A stretch of DNA of 64,000 bases from NCBI RefSeq assembly GCF_020215645.1, contig NZ_CP084058.1, positions 744,001-808,000 on the forward strand, written 5' to 3'. Position numbers and translations under genes: made by a program. Origin of the DNA: Nonomuraea gerenzanensis (GTDB lineage: Bacteria > Actinomycetota > Actinomycetes > Streptosporangiales > Streptosporangiaceae). Positions 51,559-60,279 of this stretch are shown in pieces (the stretch's first letter is position 1; the number at the start of each line of letters is the position of its first letter). The notes beneath the pieces were generated by a model. That model saw only the letters and a list, made by a program, of their open reading frames with translations. It ran no database searches and had not been told where the DNA came from.

Positions 51559-52259
51559 GGAGTGCCGTCTCCCGGGGCCAGCGGCTTGGTCAGCACGACC
51601 GGCATCTGCGCCATGAAGCGCGGCTCGGTCCCGCAGTGCTCCTGAGCGGCGTGCACGGCGAACGGGTGCACCAGGTAGGCGTCCCCCGGGCTGCCCGTGG
51701 CCAGCGCCACCGGCCGGTCACGGCCCGCGTCGTCGAAGACGGGGCCCATGCGCATGGGGTCGCGCACCTCCTCGTCCAGCACCTGCGCCATGTCCCGGTG
51801 GGAGCCCACCCGGATGCGGGTCGGTGCGTCGTCCTGGCCGACCTCCGAGAACAGCACGAGGAGCAGGAGGGTGACGGGTCGCGAGCTCACTCCCCAGGTG
51901 CCGTCGGCACGCATGGTGTTGGAGTCCACGTGCCACCCCCGGTCGTCGGCCGGAGGCACCCGGGGGAAGCGGACCGGGATGTTGCCGACGGCGGCGCGCG
52001 GATGCCACCCGCCCTGGCCGGCGACGGCGTCGAGCGCAGCGTGCAGCTTGGGGCTGGCCATGAACTGCCCGAACGGGCCCTCACCGGTCAGGTCGGCCGT
52101 CCACACCACCGGCTGCGTCCATCCCGAGGGGTCGTCCGGCGACAGACCGATCCGCTGCCACAGCAGCGCCCTGGCCGCGTCGCCGACTTCGCGCGGCACG
52201 AGGCCTTCGAGCTTGGCGAACCCGTCGCCAGCGAACTGTTCGACGTCGATGTTCTCCAT
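51534..52259 (-). CDS. Phytanoyl-CoA dioxygenase-like (Fe/2-oxoglutarate) protein
   Basis: A 241-residue protein with a double-stranded beta-helix pattern. WHVDSN gives the HxD iron ligands, and YLVHPFAVHAA the distal His; RFMAQMP near the end contains the Arg that could bind 2-oxoglutarate. It would hydroxylate a small molecule; the substrate is unknown. The start is the ATG at 52259, with TAGCGT exactly 7 nt upstream (leaderless). Longer frames reach 52421 but cross that promoter. The gap 52260-52447 holds no other gene. Confidence 0.77.
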   Translation of the reverse strand: MENIDVEQFAGDGFAKLEGLVPREVGDAARALLWQRIGLSPDDPSGWTQPVVWTADLTGEGPFGQFMASPKLHAALDAVAGQGGWHPRAAVGNIPVRFPRVPPADDRGWHVDSNTMRADGTWGVSSRPVTLLLLVLFSEVGQDDAPTRIRVGSHRDMAQVLDEEVRDPMRMGPVFDDAGRDRPVALATGSPGDAYLVHPFAVHAAQEHCGTEPRFMAQMPVVLTKPLAPGDGTPLARAIGW

Positions 52260-52447
52260 GTCAAGCACGCTATCGAGGCTGTCCATCGCTTTTCCGGGGC
52301 ACGACTCTGCCCCGGAATGGGCGTGTTCTTGGAATGGGATGTCTTTCGGCGTGCGGCGTCTTTCCCCGAGTGCGGCGTCGTGGACCTGCGCCTCGTCAGG
52401 CCGTTGTGGGGCCGGCCCCACCCGGACGGGCGCGACCCCACAGGCGC

Positions 52448-54298
52448 CTACGGAGCCGGATAGTCCGTGATGTACACGGGCGCCCCCACCTTGGTGGTGT
52501 CAGCCGCATCACCGACACCGTTCACAACATGATCGATGACCCCGGCACTGAGGTTGACGGTCATGATGTGATGCAGCCGCACCCCAGGAGCCGCCGGCAC
52601 CTCGAAGCCGTTCTCCGTATGGATCTCCGGATTGTTCTGGTTGAAGACGTACACCCCACCCCCATAAAGGCGATGCCTCCGGACCCGATCGCCCACCTTG
52701 TACCCGGCCCACCCCTCCACGGCCCCGTTCATCCAGTCGGCCTGCGTCGGCGGATCGTACGGCAGTTCGTTCTGGTAAAGGATCGTGGTCCCGTCGTCCC
52801 CGTTCCAGATCGTGTTGTACTGCTGGAAGTGCTCGACGAACAGCCCCGTCGCGGTCACGTGGTCGCCGTTGATGACGGCGCCGTTGCGGCCCAGGTTGGT
52901 GTTCCAGCGTTGGGTGTCGTTGAGGCCCTCGATGCCGTGGTCGGCCCGCCACACCCACGTGTGGTCGATGAGCACGTGATCGCTGTTGACCTCCAGCGCG
53001 ACGTCGGTCTTGCCGATGTGCGGCCCGCCGACCCGGAAGTACACGTCGGACAGGGTCGTCGGGTTGTCCGGGCGGCTCGGGCGGGCGCCGTGCCGCTTGC
53101 CCACGCGCAGCAGCACCGGCGACTGCTCCGTGCCGGCGTCGATGGTGACGCCCGCGACGACCACGCCAGAAACGTCGGCCACGTCGAGCGGGGTCGAGCC
53201 GTGGGTGGCGGTGAGCGTGGCGTGCCCGAGGCCGAGGACGACCGTGTCGGGCCGCTTGACCTCGATGCTGCGCGCGATGTCGTACACGCCGGGGGTGAGC
53301 AGCAGGTGCTTGCCGCGGGCGAGGTGGCGGTTGATGTCCTGCACGGAGTCCGACGGCTTGGCGACGTAGAAGTCGGTGAGCGGCAGCGTGCGGCCGGGCG
53401 TCAGGCCGGCGCCCCACGAGACGCCGCTGGTGTTCCGCCTGGCGGCGGGCACGCGGACGTTGTACCTGCCCCTGGCGTCGGTGTACAGGTAGGGCTTCTC
53501 GCGGCTGACGGGGGTGGTGTCGAGCGTGGTGTACGGCGGGTTCGGGAAGCCGGTCTCGGCCGGGGCGCCGACGACGCCCGAGAAGACCTGGTTCCACACG
53601 CCGTTCGACCAGCCGGCGACCTCGCTGTTGCGGGTCAGCCACTGCTGCTGGGAGCCGTTCGTGACGGACGGCAGTCTGGAGTCGGCGATGAAGCCGCCGC
53701 TGGCGTACTGGGGGCCGGCGGTGCAGTAGTCCATCAGCGAGAAGGTGCCGCCGGTGACGTTGAGCCGGCGCAGGGAGACCGCCTGGGAGACGGCCCAGAA
53801 GTTCGCCGAGGACCTGCAGCCGTCCTGGCCGGCGGCGTTGATGTTGATCGACAGGTTGGACAGCGTGCGCCAGAAGTTGACGAGCGCGAGGCAGTTGCTG
53901 GTGCCGCCGTCCGCCAGGCAGCGGTTGTAGACCTCGACCTTGCCGTTGATGACGACGTCGGTGGGGGAGGCGCCCAGGCCGGCGATCTCCGTGTAGTAGC
54001 CGACCTTGATCTGCAGCGGCTGCTCGGCGGTGCCGTACGTGCCGGGCTTGAAGAGATAGGCGTGGCGGTTGGTACCCATCTCGTCGTTCACCTGGGCGGC
54101 GTGGGCGGCGTCGAGGGTGGCCTGGATGTCGCCGACCGGCATGCTCGGGTCGAAGACGGTGACGTTCGGCCCCAGGCTGGGGGTGGCGGTGGCCGGTGTG
54201 GACAAGACGGTGGTCGTGGCGGCGGCGGTCAACAGGGCGGTCGTGAGCACGAGGCCGAATCGCGGCGCCCGGCCGCGGGGAGGCTGGGTCGTCGTCAT
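52448..54298 (-). CDS. Exported right-handed beta-helix protein, probable polysaccharide-active
   Basis: A 616-residue protein with a signal peptide (FGLVLTTALLTAAATTTVLS..ATA). The mature part has repeated beta-helix turns: GYYTEIAGLGASPTDVVINGKVEVY, HLLLTPGVYDIARSIEVKRPDTVVLGLGHATLT, VNSDHVLIDHTWVWRADHG. This is the fold of pectate-lyase-like and GH55-type enzymes, which act on polysaccharides. No catalytic set is certain. GGAAGGGA precedes the ATG at 54298. A perfect 20-bp LacI-type operator 58 bp upstream suggests sugar-controlled expression. Confidence 0.8.
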   Translation of the reverse strand: MTTTQPPRGRAPRFGLVLTTALLTAAATTTVLSTPATATPSLGPNVTVFDPSMPVGDIQATLDAAHAAQVNDEMGTNRHAYLFKPGTYGTAEQPLQIKVGYYTEIAGLGASPTDVVINGKVEVYNRCLADGGTSNCLALVNFWRTLSNLSININAAGQDGCRSSANFWAVSQAVSLRRLNVTGGTFSLMDYCTAGPQYASGGFIADSRLPSVTNGSQQQWLTRNSEVAGWSNGVWNQVFSGVVGAPAETGFPNPPYTTLDTTPVSREKPYLYTDARGRYNVRVPAARRNTSGVSWGAGLTPGRTLPLTDFYVAKPSDSVQDINRHLARGKHLLLTPGVYDIARSIEVKRPDTVVLGLGHATLTATHGSTPLDVADVSGVVVAGVTIDAGTEQSPVLLRVGKRHGARPSRPDNPTTLSDVYFRVGGPHIGKTDVALEVNSDHVLIDHTWVWRADHGIEGLNDTQRWNTNLGRNGAVINGDHVTATGLFVEHFQQYNTIWNGDDGTTILYQNELPYDPPTQADWMNGAVEGWAGYKVGDRVRRHRLYGGGVYVFNQNNPEIHTENGFEVPAAPGVRLHHIMTVNLSAGVIDHVVNGVGDAADTTKVGAPVYITDYPAP

Positions 54299-54355
54299 GC
54301 GGTCCGTCCCTTCCACTGCGCGGGTACGCAGTGCTCTGGACATCGCCATGGCCCA

Positions 54356-54375
54356 CCGAGAGAGCGCTCTCTCGG
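54356..54375. promoter_or_regulatory. LacI-family operator, perfect 20-bp palindrome
   Basis: CCGAGAGAGCGCTCTCTCGG. The central GAGCGCTC is the core of actinomycete LacI-type operators (compare CebR sites built on GGGAGCGCTCCC). It lies 58 bp upstream of the beta-helix gene start. No LacI gene is in the window. Confidence 0.77.
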
Positions 54376-54497
54376 TTGGGCCAGGCTTATATCAGGTCCT
54401 GAAGAATGGGTTCGGACGTTTCTACCGCGTGACCCGGCCTGTCCACAAGACGGTCATCGCGCCGCGGCCCTGCCGGCGGCGCGGAACTGGGCCGTTC

Positions 54498-54530
54498 GGG
54501 CTGGGCGAAGGGCCCGCCTTCGCCCAGCCC
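54498..54530. other. Perfect 14-bp hairpin in a gene-poor stretch
   Basis: GGGCTGGGCGAAGG / CCTTCGCCCAGCCC with loop GCCCG. It sits between the operator at 54356 and the transposase remnant. No T-run follows on either strand. The stretch 54376-54833 otherwise holds a smaller stem (GCGAAGCGC-GGA-GCGCTTTGC near 54592) and no convincing gene. Confidence 0.5.
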
Positions 54531-54833
54531 GGCACAACCGGTCTGTCCGAAGGAGATGTTAGGGCCAGGTCCACAGCCTGTGCACAAATTCAGCGAAGCG
54601 CGGAGCGCTTTGCGCTGATCAAGAGCGTTGTCCCATGTGGTGGATAGGGCGCGGGAAGGAGAAGGTGCGAGTGAATCGTCCCCGGACGGGTCCTGGGAGA
54701 TGGCCCGCCTCGTCGTCGCCGCCGGCGGGGGTGCGTCCGCGGGGCGGCGGCACACAGAACACGCCTGATGAAGCGGTCGCTTTCTGATCTGGTCGCGGGC
54801 CGGCGTGTGGGCCACAAGGGGGTGATGTCTCAT

Positions 54834-55037
54834 CTGGCGACACCCACGAGGGCGCGCAAGGGAGTCGAGTCCGGCCGGCGGCTGGGAACGCCATCGCTGG
54901 GGTGGTGGAGCGCACCGTTCTCCTGGCTGACCGGCTGCCGCCGCTTACCTCGGCGTTACGAACGCCGGGCGGACCACTTCGCATCCTTCGTCGCCATCGG
55001 CGCCGCGCTCATCTGCTTCCGCCGACTCACCGAATGA
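54834..55037 (+). pseudogene. IS5-type transposase 3' remnant
   Basis: The frame ending at 55037 reads ARKGVESGRRLG, then after a disturbed stretch FSWLTGCRRLPRRYERRADHF and ALICFRRLTE. This is the C-terminal end of IS5-group transposases, whose usual text is ARKGIESS.RLGRHRWVVERTFSWL..RRLRVRYERRADIH. The missing RHRWVVERT appears in another frame at ~54885-54915 (VVERTVLL), so at least two indels separate the pieces. Only the last ~65 codons remain, and no inverted repeats were identified. It marks an old insertion site in the gene-poor region. Confidence 0.7.
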
Positions 55038-55045
55038 GTCACTGT

Positions 55046-55327
55046 CTAGATCTCGGGTGGTCGCCAGCTTTCCCAGTGGGGAGGCGGAGGGCTCAGCGCT
55101 TCGCTGTATTTCGCCGCCTTCTCCTCGCAGTCCGGGCACACCGGCTGGTCCGTGGATCGGGCCACTGCTTCCGGCGTGGCCGGGCGCAGGGTGCCCAGCA
55201 CGGTGAATCCCGGCGGGATACCGGTTTCCGGATCGATGAGAATGGTCGTGACCTCTCCCGGATCAAAGGTGAATTCCCGCTTGCAGACGAGACAACGGCC
55301 TGCCGCCGTTTCGCGCTTCTCCGACAT
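55046..55327 (-). CDS. Small protein with two CxxC knuckles, unknown function
   Basis: A 93-residue protein with RCLVCKREF near the N-terminus and VCPDCEEK near residue 64, a likely four-Cys zinc ribbon. The tail is Pro-rich (LSPPPPHWESWRPP). AGGGAG lies a few bases before the ATG at 55327. No family recognised. It begins 8 bp after the transposase remnant. Confidence 0.62.
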   Translation of the reverse strand: MSEKRETAAGRCLVCKREFTFDPGEVTTILIDPETGIPPGFTVLGTLRPATPEAVARSTDQPVCPDCEEKAAKYSEALSPPPPHWESWRPPEI

Positions 55328-55459
55328 GAATTCTCCCTGTGACCGCCGCTGCGGACGCGCCCGTCGCTGAGCGTCTCTGTACCATCCTGGACGACGAGGG
55401 CCGTCCATCGGTCAGGAATCGAGAAGCGGGGCCCCGAGAACCTCTTTAGCGTGACGGCC

Positions 55460-55870
55460 ATGGACATCTCCATCTCTTCGAGTTTCCTGCCGCACGACGA
55501 CCCTGACGCCTCCCTTGCCTTCTACCGTGACGTGCTCGGTTTCGAGGTGCGCGACGACGTCGGGTACGACGGGATGCGCTGGATCACGGTCGGCCCCGCC
55601 GGGCAGCCCGGCACGTCCATCGTCCTGCAGCCGCCGGCGGTGGATCCCGGCGTCACGGAGGACGAGCGGCGCGTCATCGCCGAAATGATGGCCAAGGGCA
55701 CGTATGCCGGCATCCTGCTGTCCACTCCCGACGTCGACAGCGTCTTCGACCGGTTGCAGGCCGGCGATGCCGAGATCGTGCAGGAGCCCATCGACCAGCC
55801 GTTCGGGGTCAGGGACTGCGCTGTGCGGGATCCCGCCGGGAACCTGATCCGCATTCAGCAAGCCCGCTGA
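55460..55870 (+). CDS. VOC/glyoxalase-family protein
   Basis: A 136-residue protein with two beta-alpha-beta-beta-beta modules (DPDASLAFYRDVLGFEVRDDV, then ILLSTPDVDSVFDRLQAG, CAVRDPAGNLIRIQQ). These make the metal-binding cup of vicinal oxygen chelate proteins (glyoxalases, dioxygenases, resistance proteins). Function unknown. TAGCGT (55447-55452) is exactly 7 nt before the ATG (leaderless), so the GTG at 55451 is unlikely to be the start. Confidence 0.86.
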   Translation: MDISISSSFLPHDDPDASLAFYRDVLGFEVRDDVGYDGMRWITVGPAGQPGTSIVLQPPAVDPGVTEDERRVIAEMMAKGTYAGILLSTPDVDSVFDRLQAGDAEIVQEPIDQPFGVRDCAVRDPAGNLIRIQQAR

Positions 55871-56000
55871 GCCTGCTTTCCACGCAAACACCCGAAATAC
55901 GGCGACCGCGCCGCCTGTGCGGCGCGGAGCCCGGTCGTCGCCTCGTCCCCGCCCGGCAGTTGCCGGGCTTTGGAGGCGGCCCGTCTTCGAAGGAGGTCCC

Positions 56001-56213
56001 ATGAACTGGAGCAAGTGGATGCGGCAGGGCCACCGCTGGCTGTCCGTCGTCTTCACGGTGACCGTGCTCGGGTGCGTCGTCGCCGTGTCGCAGGAGGAGC
56101 CGCCCCTGTGGGTGTTCTACCTGCCGCTGGCCCCGCTCGTGCTGCAGCTGGTCACGGGCCTGTTCCTGTTCGTGCTGCCGTACGTCGTCAAGCGGCGCGC
56201 GCGAGAGAGGTGA
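56001..56213 (+). CDS. Small two-helix membrane protein
   Basis: A 70-residue protein with two membrane helices (WLSVVFTVTVLGCVVAVS and FYLPLAPLVLQLVTGLFLFVLPYV) and a basic end (KRRARER). AGGAGG at 55991-55996 fixes the start at 56001. I recall similar short proteins in actinomycetes without known function. Confidence 0.68.
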   Translation: MNWSKWMRQGHRWLSVVFTVTVLGCVVAVSQEEPPLWVFYLPLAPLVLQLVTGLFLFVLPYVVKRRARER

Positions 56214-56252
56214 GGGCCGCGGCCGTTCCCGGGACGCCGGGATGCGGGCCTG

Positions 56253-56897
56253 TTAGCTTGGGCGAGCGCCGGTGACCAGGTACACCACGTCCTGCGCCAC
56301 CCGTACCGCATGGTCCGCATACCGCTCGTAGTAACGCCCCACCAACGTGATGTCGATCGCCGGTTCCACCCCGTGCGGCCAGTCCTTGGCCAGGATCTTC
56401 CTGAACAGCCTGCGATGCAGGCGGTCCATGGCGTCGTCATCCTGCTCCAGCTCCATCGCCGACTCCACGTCACGCGACGCCACGCAGCTCCCGGCCTTGG
56501 TGACCAGGTTCTCGGCGATCTGGCCCATCTCCAGGATGGTGGAGCGCAGCTCCGGCGGGATGGCGGAGTCGGGGTGGCGCAGGCGGGCCACCTTGGCGAC
56601 GTGCACCGCGAGGTCGCCCATGCGCTCCAGGTCGGTGCCCATGCGCAGCGCGGTGATGACCATCCTCAGGTCCACCGCGACCGGCTGCTGGCGGGCCATC
56701 AGCTCGAAGATCGACCCCTCGATGTCGGCGAACACCGCGTTCACCTCCTCGTCGCGGGAGATGACGCTCTCGGCGAGCTGCAGGTCCGCGTCGAGGAGAG
56801 AGGTGGTGGCACGGGAGATGGCTGAGCGGACAAGGCGGGTCATCTCGACCAGCTTGTCAGTCAGTGCGTCAAGTTCTTCATGGTACGCGTCGCGCAT
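56253..56897 (-). CDS. phoU: Phosphate signalling protein PhoU
   Basis: A 214-residue all-helical protein with two PhoU repeats (MRDAYHEELDALTDKL..., MGTDLERMGDLAVHVAKVARLR and GRYYERYADHAVRVAQDVVYL). The E/DxxxD signatures bind metal. PhoU links the Pst phosphate transporter to the histidine kinase and keeps the phosphate response off when phosphate is plentiful. It is divergent from senX3, with PHO-box-like repeats between. Confidence 0.93.
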   Translation of the reverse strand: MRDAYHEELDALTDKLVEMTRLVRSAISRATTSLLDADLQLAESVISRDEEVNAVFADIEGSIFELMARQQPVAVDLRMVITALRMGTDLERMGDLAVHVAKVARLRHPDSAIPPELRSTILEMGQIAENLVTKAGSCVASRDVESAMELEQDDDAMDRLHRRLFRKILAKDWPHGVEPAIDITLVGRYYERYADHAVRVAQDVVYLVTGARPS

Positions 56898-56919
56898 GTC
56901 GTCACCGTACGACCCGGTC

Positions 56920-56971
56920 GATGAACGAACCCCTACAGCAAGATGAACTTTCCAGGAAAGGGTCGTTCATC
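56920..56971. promoter_or_regulatory. PHO-box-like repeats between phoU and senX3
   Basis: GTTCATC occurs twice on the minus strand (56920-56926 and 56942-56948, exactly 22 bp apart, two 11-bp units) and once on the plus strand (56965-56971). Actinomycete PHO boxes are direct 11-bp repeats beginning GTTCA. This suggests RegX3 (PhoP) autoregulation of both divergent genes. Confidence 0.58.
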
Positions 56972-57021
56972 CCCTGATGAGGGGGTCTGTCCCTGGGAAA
57001 ACGCCACCTACCATCGGAGGC

Positions 57022-58203
57022 ATGAGTGAGATGGCCATGAGCTTCGCGGCCCTGGCCGGGTTCGTGGTGGGCGCGCTGGCAGTCCTGTTCTACCGGAATC
57101 AGATCGAGGCCCCGAGCCGTGCCGCCGCGGCGGACGGCGTGGAGACAGGCGCCGCCCTGCCCCAGGGGGTCGCGTCGGTGCTGGCCGTGCTGCCGTCGTC
57201 CGCCGTGGTCCTCGACGCCCACGACCGCGTCCTGCGCGCCAGCTCGGCCGCACGCGCGTTCGGGCTGGTCAAGGGCGACCGCCTGATGGCCGCGGAGCTG
57301 CTCGCCCTGGCGAGGCAGGTACGCCGCGACGGCGAGATCCGCGAGAGCGAGATCGACGTCGCCGGGCACAAGTTCGGCCAGGAGACCACCAACTTCGCCG
57401 TCCGCGTGGCACCTCTCGGCTCCTACGGCCAGGTGCTGGTGCTGGCGGAGGATCAGACCGAGCGGCGCCGCGTCGAGGCCGTGCGCCGCGACTTCGTCGC
57501 CAACGTCAGCCACGAGCTGAAGACTCCGGTGGGCGCGATGAGCCTGCTGGCCGAGACCATCCAGGACGCCGCCGACGACCCCGAGGCGGTCAGCCGCTTC
57601 GCCGGGCGCATGCAGCACGAGGCCGCCCGGCTCAACTACCTCATCCAGGACCTGATCACGCTCAGCCGGATCCAGGGCGCCGAGCCCATTCCGACGCCGG
57701 GTCAGGTCTCGATCGACGAGGCCATCCACGACGCCATCGAGTACTGCAACACCAGGGCCTCGGCCAAGGACATCGCACTCGTCACCGGCGGCACCGAGGG
57801 CCTGCGCATCTGGGGCGACGACGAGCTGCTCGTCACCGCCCTGCGCAACCTGATCGACAACGCCGTCGCGTACAGTCCCGACCACACGAGGGTGGTCGTC
57901 AGCGTGCGGCCCGCGGGCGACTCCGTCGAGATCAGCGTCAGCGACCAGGGCATCGGCATCCCCGAGGAGGCGCTGGAGCGCATCTTCGAACGGTTCTTCC
58001 GCGTGGACGCGGCCCGCTCGCGCGCCACCGGCGGCACGGGCCTCGGCCTGGCCATCGTCAAGCACGTCGCCGCCGCGCACGCCGGCGAGGTGTCCGTCTG
58101 GAGCAAGGAAGGGTCCGGCTCCACCTTCACCCTCCGCCTGCCCGCCTTCGGCGGCACGGCGGTGGCAGTACCACCCTCGATTCCCCTGGAGGCAGCCAAA
58201 TGA
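57022..58203 (+). CDS. senX3: Phosphate-sensing histidine kinase SenX3 (PhoR)
   Basis: A 393-residue membrane kinase. One N-terminal membrane helix (FAALAGFVVGALAVLFY) is followed by a PAS-like domain (~55-145), the HisKA box with phospho-acceptor His164 (NVSHELKTP) and the ATPase domain (NLIDNAVAYSP, DQGIGIP, GTGLGLAIVKH). It phosphorylates RegX3 when phosphate is low. The ATG is exactly 7 nt after TACCAT (57009-57014), so probably leaderless; GGAGG is too close to serve as a ribosome site. The stop overlaps regX3 (ATGA). Confidence 0.94.
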   Translation: MSEMAMSFAALAGFVVGALAVLFYRNQIEAPSRAAAADGVETGAALPQGVASVLAVLPSSAVVLDAHDRVLRASSAARAFGLVKGDRLMAAELLALARQVRRDGEIRESEIDVAGHKFGQETTNFAVRVAPLGSYGQVLVLAEDQTERRRVEAVRRDFVANVSHELKTPVGAMSLLAETIQDAADDPEAVSRFAGRMQHEAARLNYLIQDLITLSRIQGAEPIPTPGQVSIDEAIHDAIEYCNTRASAKDIALVTGGTEGLRIWGDDELLVTALRNLIDNAVAYSPDHTRVVVSVRPAGDSVEISVSDQGIGIPEEALERIFERFFRVDAARSRATGGTGLGLAIVKHVAAAHAGEVSVWSKEGSGSTFTLRLPAFGGTAVAVPPSIPLEAAK

Positions 58204-58892
58204 CCCGTGTACTCGTCGTGGAGGACGAGGAGTCCTTCTCGGACGCCCTGTCCTACATGCTGCGCAAGGAGGGCTTCGAGGTGTCCGTCGCGGCGACCGG
58301 GCCCGAGGCGCTGGAGACGTTCGACCGCAACGGCGCCGACCTGGTGTTGCTGGACCTGATGCTGCCCGGCCTGCCCGGCACGGAGGTGTGCCGCTCGCTG
58401 CGGCAGCGCTCCAAGGTGCCGGTCATCATGCTGACGGCCAAGGACAGCGAGATCGACAAGGTCGTGGGCCTGGAGCTGGGCGCCGACGACTACGTCACCA
58501 AGCCGTTCTCCTCGCGCGAGCTGGTCGCCCGCATCCGCGCGGTGCTGCGCCGCCAGGGCGACGTGGTGGAGGAGCTGGATACGGCCGTGCTGGCCGTCGG
58601 CCCGGTCCGCATGGACGTGGACCGGCACGTCGTGGCCGTGCGGGGCGAGCAGGTGCAGCTGCCGCTGAAGGAGTTCGAGCTGCTGGAGGTGCTGCTGCGC
58701 AACGCGGGGCGGGTGCTGACCAGGGGCCAGCTCATCGACCGGGTCTGGGGCGCCGACTACGTGGGCGACACCAAGACGCTGGACGTGCATGTCAAGCGCC
58801 TGCGCGCGAAGATCGAGTCCGACCCGTCGAACCCGCGGTGCATCCTGACCGTGCGCGGCCTGGGCTACAAGTTCGACGCCATCGAGGAGTGA
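58200..58892 (+). CDS. regX3: Phosphate response regulator RegX3 (PhoP)
   Basis: A 230-residue OmpR-family regulator. The receiver has Asp52 (LLDLMLPG), acidic pocket VEDEE, and Lys in VTKPF. The winged helix has LPLKEFELLEVLLRNAGRVL and DTKTLDVHVKRLRAKIE. It controls phosphate uptake genes and probably phoU and its own operon. The start overlaps senX3 by 4 nt. A strong terminator follows. Confidence 0.96.
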   Translation: MTRVLVVEDEESFSDALSYMLRKEGFEVSVAATGPEALETFDRNGADLVLLDLMLPGLPGTEVCRSLRQRSKVPVIMLTAKDSEIDKVVGLELGADDYVTKPFSSRELVARIRAVLRRQGDVVEELDTAVLAVGPVRMDVDRHVVAVRGEQVQLPLKEFELLEVLLRNAGRVLTRGQLIDRVWGADYVGDTKTLDVHVKRLRAKIESDPSNPRCILTVRGLGYKFDAIEE

Positions 58893-58903
58893 GCCGCAGA
58901 CGA

Positions 58904-58938
58904 CGAAACCCCGGTACCGATCAGGTGCCGGGGTTTCG
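58904..58938. terminator. Bidirectional terminator between regX3 and lpqE
   Basis: CGAAACCCCGG.. / ..CCGGGGTTTCG, a 15-bp stem with one mismatch region around a 5-nt loop. AAA and TTT lie within the stem base, so both convergent genes could use it. Confidence 0.85.
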
Positions 58939-58946
58939 CCGTGCTG

Positions 58947-59528
58947 TCAGTGGCCCTCTTCCTCCGCGGTGGCGGACGGGGTCGGGGTGGGCGTGGGAGC
59001 CGCGGTGGCGCCCGGGGCCGGCGGGTACTCCTTGAACTCGCGGCTGCGCGTGACCACAGGCACGTTCATGGACACGACCCCGGCGTTGGCGAACTGGAGG
59101 TCCAGCTTGATGCTCTCGCCGCCCCTGAGGCTCTTGGGGATCGCCTCGAGCATGATCTGCGGGGTGGGCTTGCCGGTGTTGACGAGCGTGTTGCTCGGCA
59201 GCTGGATCGGCGCCGTGACCTTCACCGTGCCCATGCTGCCGGCCGAGACCGCCTGGAGGGTGTCGGGGGCGCCCGCGGTGTTGAGGATGTTGAGGTAGAT
59301 CGGGGCGGAGCCGCGCCAGGGAAGCTGGGCTCCGGAGTCGGGCCCGAGGATGAAAGCCTGCGGGATGTGAATGCCGCTCTTGCCGTACGCGCCCTTGTCG
59401 ATCAGCACTTGTGCTTCGTTGGGGGCGTAGGCCTGGTTGGTGGTGGCGTCGAAACCGGCCGCGCAGCCCGCGAGCGCGGGGGCTGCCAAGAACGCGGCGG
59501 CTACGGCAATCCAGCGACGGCTGGTCAC
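58947..59528 (-). CDS. lpqE: LpqE-like lipoprotein, copper-chaperone (PCuAC)-type fold
   Basis: A 193-residue lipoprotein: signal VTSRRWIAVAAAFLAAPALAG ending in lipobox LAGC. The body (IYLNILNTAGAPDTLQAV, MLEAIPKSLRGGESIKLDLQFANAGVV) has the beta-barrel pattern of PCuAC proteins, but no clear Met/His copper site is seen. M. tuberculosis lpqE (Rv3584) has the same place beside carD. The tail is a Pro/Thr/Ala linker. The GTG at 59528 with AAGGAG upstream is the start. Confidence 0.8.
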   Translation of the reverse strand: MTSRRWIAVAAAFLAAPALAGCAAGFDATTNQAYAPNEAQVLIDKGAYGKSGIHIPQAFILGPDSGAQLPWRGSAPIYLNILNTAGAPDTLQAVSAGSMGTVKVTAPIQLPSNTLVNTGKPTPQIMLEAIPKSLRGGESIKLDLQFANAGVVSMNVPVVTRSREFKEYPPAPGATAAPTPTPTPSATAEEEGH

Positions 59529-59779
59529 GGGCGGGTACTCCTTGGTCTTGCGCAGGTGTCGCGCGTGCGTGATGTGCAGCGCCCACCATATCCACCCCAA
59601 TGCAAGGTCATATCCACACCCCCGCAGGTCATTCGCTATGTCCGCAAATGCGATTCATAGAGTTGAGCGCTTGTCAAGCCCCAATATGCGGCCTTGACCT
59701 GCAGTTATGAGGATTTCACTGTTCCGGGAGGCTGTGGATGCGTGGTACCCTGGAGTACAGCGGAAGGGGTACTTGTCAC

Positions 59780-60262
59780 ATGACTTTCCAGGTCGGCGAC
59801 ACTGTCGTCTACCCCCACCATGGGGCTGCTCGGATCGAAGCAATCACGAAGCGATCCATCAAGGGTGAGGAAAAGACCTACCTGGTGCTCAAGGTCGACA
59901 AGGGCGACCTTACCGTCCAGGTGCCAGCTGAAAACGCAGAACTCGTCGGCGTGCGCGATGTTGTCGGTCAGGAAGGCCTTGAGCGGGTTTTCGATGTCCT
60001 TCGGATGCCGCACACCGAGGAGCCGACCAACTGGTCTCGTCGCTACAAGGCCAATCTGGAGAAGCTCGCCTCCGGCGATGTGAACAAGGTCGCCGAGGTG
60101 GTTCGGGACCTGTGGCGGAGGGACCGCGAGCGCGGCCTGTCCGCGGGGGAGAAGCGGATGCTCGCCAAGGCTCGCCAGATTCTGGTCAGCGAGTTGGCTT
60201 TGGCCGAGAAGACGAATGAGGACAAGGCTGAGGCCCTGCTCGACGAGGTTCTCAACTCCTGA
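59780..60262 (+). CDS. carD: RNA polymerase-binding regulator CarD
   Basis: A 160-residue protein beginning [22 protein letters not shown], the Tudor-like RNA polymerase beta-subunit-binding domain, with a C-terminal helical DNA-binding domain ([35 protein letters not shown]). CarD stabilises the open complex and affects rRNA and many other promoters. A -10 TACCCT (59746-59751) and GGAAGGGG (59762-59769) precede the ATG, so this message has a short leader. The stop overlaps a possible CTG start of ispF. Confidence 0.96.
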   Translation: MTFQVGDTVVYPHHGAARIEAITKRSIKGEEKTYLVLKVDKGDLTVQVPAENAELVGVRDVVGQEGLERVFDVLRMPHTEEPTNWSRRYKANLEKLASGDVNKVAEVVRDLWRRDRERGLSAGEKRMLAKARQILVSELALAEKTNEDKAEALLDEVLNS

Positions 60263-60279
60263 ACACGAATCTTCCACGG

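Noticed and set aside
54387..54833. 148-codon minus-strand frame in the gene-poor stretch
   Set aside because: Composition is Pro/Arg-rich and featureless, it spans a perfect hairpin, and no ribosome site or known domain was found.
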